The position numbers and the translations under genes are program-made. The notes under the pieces were generated by a model. The model was not told the origin of the DNA. It ran no database searches and saw nothing but the letters and a program-made list of their open reading frames with translations. From CAWFGS01 sp963815535 (GTDB lineage: Bacteria > Pseudomonadota > Alphaproteobacteria > Sphingomonadales > Sphingomonadaceae), in the NCBI GenBank assembly GCA_963815535.1, contig CAWFGS010000006.1, positions 186,001-250,000 on the forward strand: a DNA stretch of 64,000 nucleotides. Direction: 5' to 3'. Below, piece by piece: positions 50,423-60,732 of the stretch (position 1 is its first letter; every line of letters begins with the position of its first letter).

Positions 50423-51263
50423 TCAGTCGCGCAGCAATTCGTTGATGCCGGTTTTGGACCGGGTCTGCGCGTCCACGGTTTTGACGATTACCGCGCAATA
50501 GAGGGCGGGGCCCGGTGTGCCGTCGGGCAGGGGTTTGCCGGGCAGCGATCCCGGCACGACCACGGAAAAGGGGGGAACGTGGCCCATGTGAACCTGCCCG
50601 GTCGCGCGGTCCACGATTTTGGTCGATGCACCCAGATAGACGCCCATCGACAGGACCGCGCCTTCGCCGATGCGGACCCCTTCGGCAACTTCCGATCGTG
50701 CGCCGATGAATGCGCCGTCTTCGATGATGACGGGATCGGCCTGCAGGGGTTCCAGCACGCCGCCGATGCCCGCCCCGCCGGAGATATGCACATTCTTCCC
50801 GATCTGCGCGCAACTGCCGACGGTCGCCCAGGTGTCGACCATCGTGCCGGTCATCGACGAACGCACCGATATTGACGAAGCTGGGCATCAGCACCACGCC
50901 GCGCGCAATGTGGCTGCCGTGGCGGGCAACCGCGCCGGGCACGACGCGAAAACCGGCATCGCGAAAACGGTTCTCACCCCAACCGGCGAATTTCGACGGC
51001 ACTTTGTCGAAAGCCGGCGCACCGGCGCTGCCGCCGTCCTGCAGGACATTGTCGTTCAGGCGGAAAGACAGCAGCACCGCCTTCTTCAGCCATTGGTTCA
51101 CTGTCCAGCCGCCATCGCCATCGGGCTGGGCCACGCGCGCATCGCCGCTGTCGAGCAGCGCCAGCGCCTCGTTCACCGGCGCGGCGACATCCGCGCTGGC
51201 GGGAGTGACATCCGCGCGATCGTCCCAGGCGCGGTCGATCGCGGCGGCAAGTGTTTCGGTCAT
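50423..51263 (-). CDS. dapD: Tetrahydrodipicolinate N-succinyltransferase (one frameshift)
   Basis: This enzyme succinylates tetrahydrodipicolinate in lysine/meso-DAP synthesis. The N-terminal TETLAAAIDRAWDDRADVTP precedes a left-handed beta-helix: RHGSHIARGVVLMPSFVNIG, DTWATVGSCAQIGKNVHISG, GVLEPLQADPVIIEDGAFIG and VYLGASTKIVDR. About 280 aa. An extra C near 50862 (GATGACCGGCACG) splits it at GAFVD/GTMVD. The pathway supplies a cell wall precursor, so the split is likely a sequence error. Confidence 0.94.
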
Positions 51264-51431
51264 GGCAATCGGTCCCGGTTCGTTGGTCTGCAAATATGCA
51301 CGACCGCTACCGCGCCGGGCGGCGATTGCCAAGATGCCAGCCCCCGTTAAGGTTCGATCTATCGTCCTCGTCTATAGGAAAGACGATCGGCCGTTCCCAT
51401 GGCCGGACTGTGCCTGTGAGAAAGCCGCCCC

Positions 51432-53916
51432 ATGATCGCAAAAAACATGACCGCAAGAAACACGACTGCAAAAGGAATGTCTGCAGGAAAATCGTGTCCG
51501 CAGGGATCGGATTCCTTCGCAGCTTCGGCCATCCTGCCGTTGATCAGAACGACCGGGCTGGCGGTTTCCGTGGGACTGCTGGCGGCATGCGGCGGCGGCG
51601 GCGCGGCAATGGCGGGGGAGGCGGCGTCATCAGCACGCCCACCCCGCCGCCACCGCCACCTCCGGCCCCGCCACCGCCACCGCCTCCCCCGCCGCCGACC
51701 ACGACGCAATTTCGATACGGCGGAATTGCGCCGATCGGATGGGCCGGAGTTTCACGGTGCGGTCAGTGCGTGGCAGGCGGGCATCAACGGCGTGGGCAAG
51801 ACGATCGCCGTCATCGACACCGGCATCGATGTGGACAGCCCGGAATTTGCAGGGCGCCTCCATCCCAACTCGGCCAGCGTATCGGGCACGGGCACCGTCC
51901 AGCAGGAAGATGATCACGGAACCAACGTCGCGCTGGTTGCGGCGGCGGCGCGCGACGATACCGGGGTGGTCGGTATCGCGTACAATGCGACCGTGCTGGC
52001 CATCCGCGCCGACACGCCGGACAGCTGCGCAACGGAAGATCCCGAAGATACGACGCTTGGCTGCACGTTCAACGATCGCAGCATCGCCGCCGGGCTGGAT
52101 CTTGCCGTGCGGTCGGGCGCGAGGGTCGTCAATCTGAGTTTGGGCGGCAGTCGCCCGTCCTCCATCCTTGCGCAATGCGGTTGCCCGCGCCGCCGCAGCC
52201 GGGCTGGTCATCGTCGTATCGGCGGGCAATGACGGGGCATCGACGGAAGACGATGTCGATCCCGATCAGCCCGATCCCTTCGCCGCCGGTCTGCTGGAAG
52301 CGGGCGGCGGCGAACGTCATCATCGTGGGTTCGGTGGACGACCAGGGCGTAATTTCCAGCTTCAGCAATCGTGCAGGCAATCTGGGCGCATCCTATCTGC
52401 AGGCGCGCGGCCAGCGGATTTGCTGCGTTTACGAAGATGGCTCTCTGTTCGTAACGGAACGCGACGGGCAGCGTTTCGTCACGCTGTTTTCGGGCACGAG
52501 CTTCAGCGCGCCGCAGGTGTCGGGCGCGGCGGCGTTGCTCGCACAGGCATTCCCCAATTTGACGGGCGCACAGATCGTGGAAATCCTGCTCGACAGCGCG
52601 CGCGATGCGGGCGACGCGGGCACCGACGCCATCTATGGGCGAGGCATCCTCGACATCGCGCGTGCGCTTGCCCCCGCAGGTACGACGCGGCTGGCCGGAA
52701 CCAGTACGGCCATCGCCTTGGGGGACGACGCCATCGTCGGGTCCAGCGCGATGGGCGATGCGCTGTCCGGGCAACAACTGGGCGCGATCGTTACCGACAA
52801 ATACCAGCGTGCGTATAATTTCGACCTCAGCAACCGCCTGCGTGGGGCTGCCGTGCCGCAGCGTCTCTATTCCGCGCTCGATCCCGATGTCGGACGGCGC
52901 GTAACCGTCGGCGGCGGTCCGGTTGCGATGGCATTTTCGCTGGGGGTCGATACCGCACGCGACAGTCTGGGCGCGATGCCGCAGCTGCGTTTGACGCAGG
53001 AGGATGCCGGACAGGCGAAAGTCCTGGCGGCGCGCGTTGCATTGAAATTGGATGCCGACACGGCAATGGGCTTTACGCTGGGCGAAAGCGCGCAAGGGCT
53101 GGTCGCGCAGTTGCAAGGCGCGCGCCGTCCGGCCTTCCTGGTCGCCGGCGATGCGGCGGGCGATCACGGATATGCAGCGAGGAGTCGATTTCGCGACCGC
53201 GTTGCGGCGGCAGGTGGGATCGTGGGGCATAACCGCGTCAGCCGAAATGGGTGAGGCATGGCTCGGCAATGCGCGCCAGTCGCAAGCGCTTCCCGGTCAG
53301 CGGCGCGAACGCCGACCGGTTTCCAGCGTGACGATCGGTGCGGATCGGCAATTCGGTGATTTGAACGCCATCGCGAGCGTTAGCTTGGTGAACGAATCCG
53401 AAACGGTGCTGGGCGCGCTGGTGCACGAATCGTTCGGGGCCAGCGGGGCGAATACGATGTTCGTCGATCTGGGCGCGACCTACGGCATCGCCGCCGATTG
53501 GACTTTGGGCGCGCAGATGCGACGCGGCACGACGAGCGCGCGGCGCAGCGGGCTGATCTCCGACGGTTCGCAATTCGCCAGCACGGCCTGGTCGCTGGAC
53601 CTGTCGCGCAGCAACGCCTTCGCCAGCGGCGACCGTATCGGTTTGCGGGTGTCGCAGCCGTTGCGTGTGTCGGGGGGAGGGCTGAATCTGAACCTGCCGG
53701 TCGGATACGATTACGCCACCGAGACGCCCGCTATATGGCGTGCGTTCGATTTCGCTTGCGCCGGATGGGCGCGAAATGGTCGGGGAGCTCAGCTGGCAGG
53801 GGCGAATGCTGTATGGCAACGCGACGGCGGCGCTGTTCTATCGCGATCAGCCGGGCCATTACGCACGGCTGCCCGCCGATGCAGGCGTGGCGTTCAAATG
53901 GCGCGCACAGTTCTAG
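51432..53916 (+). CDS. Subtilisin-like (S8) serine protease autotransporter (several frameshifts)
   Basis: A secreted protease of about 825 aa. The N-terminus contains LAVSVGLLAACGGGG, a lipobox, then a Pro-rich linker (about 51655-51700). The peptidase domain has the catalytic Asp in TIAVIDTGIDVDSPEFAG, His in EDDHGTNVALVAA and Ser in FSGTSFSAPQVSGAAALLA, then GRGILDIARAL. The C-terminal ~270 residues look like an autotransporter barrel (VSSVTIGADRQFGDLNAIAS, MFVDLGATYGIAADWTLGAQ) and end VAFKWRAQF. Shifts are near 51625, 51715, 52180, 52310, 53175 and 53735. Divergent from dapD. Confidence 0.85.
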
Positions 53917-53931
53917 GGCCGCCGGTCCGGG

Positions 53932-54990
53932 TTAAGCTCCCGCCGCCTGTGCAAACGCCCATGCGCGTTCGGCCAGCGGCTGCACGCGGTCCGACATCGC
54001 CTTGGCATGGGCGCTCGATGCCGTGCCGTCGATGACGCGTTTCTTGATGCCCTGCATGATGCCGGACAGGCGGAACAGGTTGAACGCGAAATACCAGTCC
54101 ATCGGCGGAACCGGGAAGCCGGTCCGCTCGACGTAGCGTTCGACGGCCTCGTCGACCGATGGAATGCCGAGCGCCTTCGAGGTCCAGTCCCTCGATCCCG
54201 GCACGACCGTCCGGCGGGCTGAACCAGTTGAGCATCAGATAGGCGAAATCGGCCACCGGATCGCCCAGCGTGGACAGTTCCCAGTCGAGCACCGCAATCA
54301 CTTCTGGCTCGTCATGATCGAAGATCATGTTGTCGAGCCGGTAATCGCCATGCACGATGCCGCTGGCGTGCTGATCGGGAATGGTCTGCGGCAACCATTC
54401 GATCAGGCGGTCCATTTCCGGTATCTCGTTCGGTTTCGGACAGCTTGTACTGCTTCGACCAGCGGGCGATCTGCCGCGCGCAGTAATCGGTCGGCTTGCC
54501 GTAATCGGTCAGGCCGATCGCATCGGGATCCTGAGTGCAGATCGGCCATCGTGTCGATCATCGCGTGGTAGATCGCGCGGCGTTCGTCAGGCTCGCGGCC
54601 GGGCAATGCACCGTCCCACAGGCTGCGCCCATCGGCCAGCGCCATCACGAAGAACTTGGAACCGAGCAGAGCGGGGTCTTCGCACAGGCCATAGGGTTTG
54701 GGCACGGGGAAGCCGGTGGGATGCAGCGCCGCCATGACGGTGTATTCGCGGTCCACCGCGTGCGCGGACGGCAGCAGCTTGCCGAAAGGCTGGCGGCGCA
54801 GGACGTAGGACCGGTCCGGCGTGTCGAGGCGATAGGTCGGGTTGGACTGCCCGCCCTTGAACTTCGACATCGTCAGCGGGCCGGCAAACCCCGACACGTT
54901 GATTTTCATCCATTCGGTCAGGATGTTGACGTCCAGCTTGTCCTTTGCCGGAACATCGACCGTGCCGACCATGGCCTCTTCGTAATCCAT
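53932..54990 (-). CDS. ACAD10/11-type phosphotransferase (APH fold; several frameshifts)
   Basis: A kinase-like protein of the aminoglycoside phosphotransferase fold, closest in appearance to the kinase domain of ACAD10/11. Motifs are FKGGQSNPTYRLDTPDRSYV, RRQPFGKLLPSAHAVDREY, the catalytic HGDYRLDNMIFDHDEPEVIA and AVLDWELSTLGDPVADFAYL, then WFSPPDGRAG. About 350 aa. Frame changes are near 54185, 54430 and 54540. Together with the ACAD at 56248 it forms a split version of the two-domain ACAD10/11; the known role of that pair (including bacterial LvaA/LvaC) is 4-hydroxyacyl-CoA phosphorylation and conversion. Last gene of its operon. Confidence 0.82.
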
Positions 54991-55002
54991 GCGAATTTCC
55001 TT

Positions 55003-56086
55003 TTAATCGAACACGATGACCGACCGCGCGGAATGACCGGCGCGCATCTTGTCGAAACCGTCATTGATCTGGTCCAGCGAGATGCGTTCGGCGATGATGG
55101 TGTCGAGATCGAGCAGGCCGCGCAGGTAGAAATCGACCAGGCGCGGCAGATCGACCGGGAAATGGTTCATGCCCATGATCGCGCCTTGCAGTTTCTTGCC
55201 GCCCAGCAAATCCATCGCGCCCAGGCCGACCTTGCAGTCCAGCGGCATCATGCCCAGGATCGTCGCCGTCCCGCCGCGCTGCAGGACCTTGACGGCCAGA
55301 TCGGCCGATGCCTGCCGGCCGACCGCCTCGATCGCGTGATCGACGCCGCCGCCGGTCATCGCGACGATCTGCTGCGCGGCATCTTCCGCCATTGCGTCGA
55401 CCACGTCGGTCGCGCCCAAGACCTGCGCCAGTTCGCGCTTTTCCGGCAGGGGATCGACTGCGATGACCCGTCCGGCACCGGCAATCTTCGCTGCGTTGAT
55501 CGTGGCAAGGCCGACCCCGCCGCAACCGATGACGGCGACCGTTTCGCCCGGCACCAGCTTGCAGGCGTTGAAGATCGCGCCCGCACCGGTGGTTACCGCG
55601 CAACCGAGAATGGCTGCGCGGTCCAGCGGCATCGTCCTTGTCGATGGCGACGCAGGCGTTTTCGTGGACCAGCATCTGTTCGGCAAAGGCGACGAGGTTG
55701 AGCATCTGGGCGACTGGCTCGCCGCCCCGAGACAGGCGCGACGCCGCGCCCTTCGCACGGCGCGTGTCTCCGCCGAGGCACAGCGCCATGCGCCCGGTGA
55801 CGCAGAATTCGCACAGTCCGCAAAACGCGCTGAGGCAGGTCACGACGTGATCGCCCGGCGCAACCGTGCTGACCTCGCTGCCCACCGCTTCGACCACGCC
55901 CGACGCCTCGTGTCCGGGAACGCAGGGCATGGCGTGCGGATAGGTCCCGTCGATGAAATGCAGGTCGGAATGGCACAGCCCGCAGGCGGCGGTCTTGATC
56001 AGCACCTCATGCGGGCCGGGCTCCGCAATATCCAAGGTTTCGATCTCGAGCGGCTTACCCGCTTCGCGAAGAATGGCTGCTTTCAT
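55003..56086 (-). CDS. Zinc-dependent alcohol dehydrogenase (MDR, class III-like; one frameshift)
   Basis: A medium-chain dehydrogenase of about 361 aa. Catalytic zinc ligands are in CGLCHSDLHF and VPGHEASGVVEAVG; structural zinc cysteines are CGLCEFCVTGRMALC. NAD binding is VAVIGCGGVGLATINAAKIA. One extra base near 55633 splits it at VAIDKD/MPLDRAAILG. The substrate is not known; it lies between an ACAD10/11-like dehydrogenase and an ACAD10/11-type kinase, so a hydroxyacyl or alcohol intermediate is plausible. Confidence 0.9.
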
Positions 56087-56097
56087 ACTAACTCCTA

Positions 56098-56240
56098 CAA
56101 ACCCCCTGCTCTTCAGAGGAGGGGCAGCGCAACTTGCGAACTTGCTCGCTAGTCGCAGCGGGGTGGTGTCTCGCGGCTTTCTTGCGACCTTCGGTCGCAC
56201 AACCACCCCTAACCCCTCCTTTGAAAAAGGAGGGGGATTG
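56098..56240. repeat. Pyrimidine-rich palindromic intergenic repeat
   Basis: The gap between the alcohol dehydrogenase and the ACAD contains three inverted pairs: CCCCTGCTCTTCAGAGGAGG (56103-56122), TGCGACC-TTC-GGTCGCA (56183-56199), and CCCCTCCTTT-GAA-AAAGGAGGGG (56213-56235). The overall look is a composite REP-like element rather than a terminator, since there is no T run. Confidence 0.7.
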
Positions 56241-56247
56241 ACCGCGG

Positions 56248-57603
56248 TTAAGCCGCCCCCGCAGTCGCCGCAGCCGAACCCGCGCCGCTGCCCGCCGCCA
56301 TGCCTTCACCGATGCCGTTCTTGTAATCGCCATTGCCATAGGCGCTGTCGTAATCGGTATCCTGCGGTGCATGCTTGGCGAATTCCATTCGGGCGATGGC
56401 GCGTTCGTGCACTTCGTCCGGACCGTCCGCCAGTCGCAGCGTGCGCTGATGGGCGTAAGCCTGCGCCAGACCGTAATCGTTGGACACGCCGCCGCCGCCA
56501 TGCGCCTGAATGGCATCGTCGATGATTTTCAGCGCCATGTTGGGTGCCTGCACCTTGATCATGGCGATTTCCTGGCTGGCGGCCTTGTTGCCGACCTTGT
56601 CCATCATGTCGGCGGCTTTCAGGCACAGCAGGCGAGTCATGTCGATATCGATGCGGGCGCGGGCGATGCGCCCTTCCCAAACGCAGTGTTGGTAGATCGG
56701 CTTGCCGAACGCCTCGCGCGCTTGCAGGCGGCGGGCCATCTTGTGCAGCGCTTCTTCCGCGACGCCGATGGTCCGCATGCAATGGTGAATGCGGCCCGGC
56801 CCGAGGCGGCCCTGCGCGATTTCGAACCCGCGCCCTTCGCCCAGCAGCATCGCGGTGGCGGGAACGCGAACATCTTTCAGTTCGACTTCCATGTGACCAT
56901 GCGGCGCGTCGTCGTAACCGAACACCGGCAGGTGGCGGATGATGTTCACGCCTTTCGCATCGATGGGCATCAGGATCATCGATTGCTGCGCGTGCCGTTT
57001 GGCTTCGAAGTCGGTCTTGCCCATCACGATGGACACCTTGCAGCGCGGATCGCCCAGGCCCGACGACCACCATTTGCGGCCGTTGATAACGTATTCGTCG
57101 CCGTCGCGAACGATCGAACATTGCACATTGGTCGCGTCGGACGATGCGACCTGCGGTTCCGTCATCAGGAATGCGCTGCGGATTTCGCCGTTCATCAGCG
57201 GTGTAAGGTATTGCTCCTTCTGCTCGAGCGTGCCGTAGCGGTGCAGCACTTCCATGTTGCCGGTGTCGGGCGCGGAACAGTTGAACACTTCGCTGGCCCA
57301 GCCGATGCGGCCCATTTCTTCGGCGCACAGCGCGTATTCGAGGTTGGTCAGGCCCGGACCTTCGAATTCGAAGCTGTCGTCGACATGATGATGGCTGTCG
57401 TTGCGGGGCGGCATGAACAGGTTCCAGATGCCCGCCTCTTTCGCCTTCGCCTTCATGTCCTGAACCACCTGGATCACTTTCCAGCGGTCGCCTTCGGCAT
57501 CCTGTTCGGCATAAGTGGCGACGTGCGGGCGGACGTTCGCCTCGATGAAATCGCGCACCCGGTCGCGCCAATATTGCTGCCGTTCGGTTGGTTGGAAATC
57601 CAT
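56248..57603 (-). CDS. Acyl-CoA dehydrogenase, ACAD10/11-like
   Basis: A 451-aa acyl-CoA dehydrogenase. FLMTEPQVASSDATNVQCSI and INGRKWWSSGLGDPRCKVSI are the ACAD10/11 subgroup hallmarks, followed by GPGRIHHCMRTIGVAEEALH, AHGGGGVSNDYGLAQAYAHQ and RTLRLADGPDEVHERAIAR. The usual Glu before the C-terminal helix is replaced by DGPDEVH as in that subgroup. The last 20 residues (GEGMAAGSGAGSAAATAGAA) are a low-complexity tail. Intact. Partner of the kinase gene at 53932-54990. Confidence 0.88.
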   Translation of the reverse strand: MDFQPTERQQYWRDRVRDFIEANVRPHVATYAEQDAEGDRWKVIQVVQDMKAKAKEAGIWNLFMPPRNDSHHHVDDSFEFEGPGLTNLEYALCAEEMGRIGWASEVFNCSAPDTGNMEVLHRYGTLEQKEQYLTPLMNGEIRSAFLMTEPQVASSDATNVQCSIVRDGDEYVINGRKWWSSGLGDPRCKVSIVMGKTDFEAKRHAQQSMILMPIDAKGVNIIRHLPVFGYDDAPHGHMEVELKDVRVPATAMLLGEGRGFEIAQGRLGPGRIHHCMRTIGVAEEALHKMARRLQAREAFGKPIYQHCVWEGRIARARIDIDMTRLLCLKAADMMDKVGNKAASQEIAMIKVQAPNMALKIIDDAIQAHGGGGVSNDYGLAQAYAHQRTLRLADGPDEVHERAIARMEFAKHAPQDTDYDSAYGNGDYKNGIGEGMAAGSGAGSAAATAGAA

Positions 57604-57694
57604 GATCTGTTCCTCTCGCTTGCGATTCTGTTTGTCTTGTAAGTGGCAGACGGCAACCGATGCGCCAAGGGGACATCGGTTGCCGATCCGCCGA

Positions 57695-59148
57695 TCAGGA
57701 TGCGGGCGAATCCGTTCCCCTCCGTCCGCGCGGCCGGCATCCAGCGCGGCCAGCCGCGCCTCGTGATCGGCGCGGTCGATGGGGAAACGGCCCAGCCAAT
57801 AGGCCGACAGCGAGCGCCAGCACGATCGATACGCCGATGTAGAAGATCGTCAGCCGATCGACCACGCCGCCCGCAACCTCGTCCGGGCTCCGCGCCGTTC
57901 GGGAATGCCGGCATAATCGACGATCAGCCCGGCAGCGAATATGCCGAGGCCGGTGGCGCATTTCTGGATGAACCAGTATCCCGAATAGAACGACCCCTCC
58001 GCCCGGCGTCCGGTCCGTTCCTGGAACGCCTCGACGATGTCCGCCACCATCGAGGAACACGACACCATCACCATCACGGCGAAGCACGTTTGCGGCCAGC
58101 ACGAAGACATAGACCAGCGCCGTGGAGGCCGTCCCGCCGATGTCAGGCCAGATGCCCGCCAGTCTCAGCAGGTAGGGGACGATCGCCGAACACCAGCGCC
58201 AACACCGTGCAAATCTGCGCCGTCCGGGGTTTGCCGAAGGCGCCGATGCATCCCGCCCAGCGTCACGAAACACGATCACCACGCTGGCGAACAGCACCAG
58301 CGGATAGATGCTGAACGCGGTTTCGGAAAACTGCCAGACGAAATTGTAGAGATACAGGGTCAGCGCGAAGGTCATGCCCTGCGCCACGAACGCCCCCAGC
58401 GCGCCGAATGCCAGAATGATGAACGCCCGTTCCGAAAACGCCTGCCGTGATTTCCGCGAACGCCACCGACAGGGCGAAAGGCGGCGGCTTGTCGGCAGGG
58501 AGATGCGCCACGCGGCGATGCTGGCCCAACGCGGAGCCCACCACCGATACGAAGATCAGCGCGGCCCCGAAGACACCGAATGCGACATACCCTTCGCGCT
58601 CGAACATGGCGTCGCCTGGAATGAACACGGTGTAGGCAAGCAGCATCATGGTCAGACCGCCGATCCACCCGAACAAGAAGCGATAACGGAACAGCGTGGT
58701 GCGCTCGTCGTAATCGCGCGTCAGTTCCGGGACCAGTGCGGTGGAGGGAACCTCGCACGCCGACAGCAGCAGACGCACCACGATGGCAATGCCCAGCAGA
58801 CCTGCGAAAGACGGCGCTTCGTCCACCGGCGGCGACCACAATATCACCCAGGCCACCGCCAGCGGCAACGCGGCGGCGTACAGCCACGGCAGGCGGCGTC
58901 CCCACCGTGTGTAGGTGCGGTCACCCAGATTGCCGAGCATGGGATCGATTACCGCATCGACCAGCAACGCGATGAACAATGCGGCGCTGACCGTGGTGGC
59001 GGGCATTCCCAGCACCTGGTTGTAATACAGCAGCAGGAAGACCGAAAACCCGTTGTCCTTCACCCCGAACGCCACTGCGCCGAAGCCGTGCGCGATTTTC
59101 AGCTTGAACGGCAGCGGGGCGGTGGTGGACGCAGCGCATCGTGGTCAT
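57695..59148 (-). CDS. MFS transporter, GPH/MelB type (several frameshifts)
   Basis: A glycoside-pentoside-hexuronide:cation symporter-like protein of about 480 aa. It begins near TAPLPFKLKIAHGFGAVAFG, then FLLLYYNQVLGMPATTVSAA, DPMLGNLGDRTYTRWGRRLP (family loop motif), PELTRDYDERTTLFRYRFL, TLYLYNFVWQFSETAFSIYP, VADIVEAFQERTGRRAEGSF and the C-terminal GRFPIDRADHEARLAALDAG. Frame changes near 59135, 58440, 58265, 58185, 58100, 57880 and 57710 are needed. Heads the minus-strand operon with the ACAD, alcohol dehydrogenase and kinase; it may import the substrate. Confidence 0.8.
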
Positions 59149-59429
59149 ACGGTGCGGCGCAGCGTGCTGCCATTGCGGGCGGGGGTGGCGGGCATCGAAC
59201 TCTCCGGGCGCCGATGCATTCAGCGCATCCGGTCGCGTGGTTCGCAGGGTAGGGGCAAAAGCGGGCGCGTCAACGCGTTCGTCGTGACGCTACGGCATTG
59301 GTCCGCAATGCGAAACTTGCGCGCAAACGGGTTGCACGACCGGGAAGAATCGCCTTATCTGATGGCCATGAAGGCCCGTTAGATGCCAGGACAAATTGCC
59401 GACACACCGCTTTGCGAGAGGATATCCCG

Positions 59430-60607
59430 ATGGCCGACGAACAATTCCGCACCGAAATCCGCGACTGGCTGGAGGCGAACTGCCCGAAGAAATGCGCCAG
59501 CCCGTCCGTGACGAGGCCGATGTGTATTGGGGCGGTCGCAAGGCGACTTTCAAGAACGACGCGCAGAAAGCAGTGGTTCGAAGCATGCCGGGACAAGGGC
59601 TACACCGTTCCCGACTGGCCCACGGAAGTCGGCGGCGCAGGCCTGACTGCGGCGGAAGCGAAGATCCTGCGGCAGGAAATGGCGGCGATCAACGCGCGCT
59701 CGCCATTGAGCAGCTTCGGCATCTGGATGCTCGGCCCCGCCTTGCTGAAATTCGGCACGGACGAACAGAAGACAGCATTATCTGACCCAGATCGCACGCG
59801 GCGAAATTCGCTGGTGCCAGGGCTATTCCGAACCGGGCAGCGGCAGCGATCTCGTATCGATGCAGACCTTCGGCGAGGAAGTTTCGATCCCGAAGGCGGC
59901 GATCATTGGGTGGTGAACGGCCAGAAAATCTGGACATCCTACGCCGACGAAGCGGACTGGATTTTCTGCCTGGTCCGCACGGACAAGGCGAACAAGTATC
60001 AGGGCATCACCTTCATGCTGTTCGACATGGAATCGGAAGGCGTTTCGACCAAGCCGATCCTGCTGATCAGCGGCAACAGCCCGTTCTGCGAAACCTTCTT
60101 CGACGATGTGAAAGTGCCGCAGCGACCAATATGTCGGCGAGGTCAATCGCGGCTGGGACGTGGCGAAATATCTGCTCGGCCACGAACGCGAGATGATTTC
60201 GGGCGCGGGCGGCGGTGATCGCACCAGCGCCATCGGTGCGGCGATGCTGCGCCATGCGGGTGAACTGGACCCGGTGCTGCGCGCGGAACTGGCGATGTTC
60301 GATGTCGATGCGCTGGCCTATGGCGCGATGGGGGAGAAATTCCTCGACGAAATGAAGGCGGGCAAGGGCCATCCGGCGCAGCCCAACATGATGAAATATG
60401 TCGGCACGGAACTGAACAAGCGCCGCCACGAACTGATGATGAGCGCGGGCGGATCGCGCGCGCCTGGAATGGGAAAGCGAAGAAACCGGCGGCGGCAAGG
60501 CCTCGCGTGGCTGGTTGCGGACCAAAGCCAACTCCATCGAAGGCGGTACGAGCGAAGTGATGCTGAACGTCGTCGCCAAGCGCATTCTGGAACTGCCGGG
60601 CGCTTGA
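59430..60607 (+). CDS. Acyl-CoA dehydrogenase, probable catalytic partner (several frameshifts)
   Basis: An acyl-CoA dehydrogenase of about 390 aa. It starts MADEQFRTEIRDWLEANCP; later come GYTVPDWPTEVGGAGLTAAE, WVVNGQKIWTSYADEADWIF, ITFMLFDMESEGVSTKPILL and LISGNSPFCETFFDDVKVP. The C-terminus NSIEGGTSEVMLNVVAKRIL has the Glu-Gly-Gly-Thr catalytic-type motif. Shifts are near 59485, 59565, 59780, 59830, 60125 and 60460. Next to a second ACAD 125 bases downstream. Intergenic region 59149-59429 before it has no recognised element. Confidence 0.85.
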
Positions 60608-60624
60608 TCGGATCGCTATGACCT

Positions 60625-60710
60625 GATCGTCGCCTCAGCGAAAGCTGGGCCGCTTTCAATAAAGCGCCAAGTTCGAAGCGATCCCGGCTTTCGCTGGGAT
60701 GACGACTGTT
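60625..60710. repeat. Dispersed palindromic repeat, copy C
   Basis: The gap between the paired ACAD genes holds inverted arms TCGTCGCCTCAGCGAAAGCT (left) and GGCTTTCGCTGGGATGACGA (right, 60686-60705), a third copy of the element seen at 2527-2614 and 13995-14082. Confidence 0.8.
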
Positions 60711-60732
60711 ACGAATTCAAGGATTGACCCGA

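Noticed and set aside
56371..57642. 423-codon plus-strand frame over the ACAD10/11-like gene
   Set aside because: Antisense shadow; no domain.
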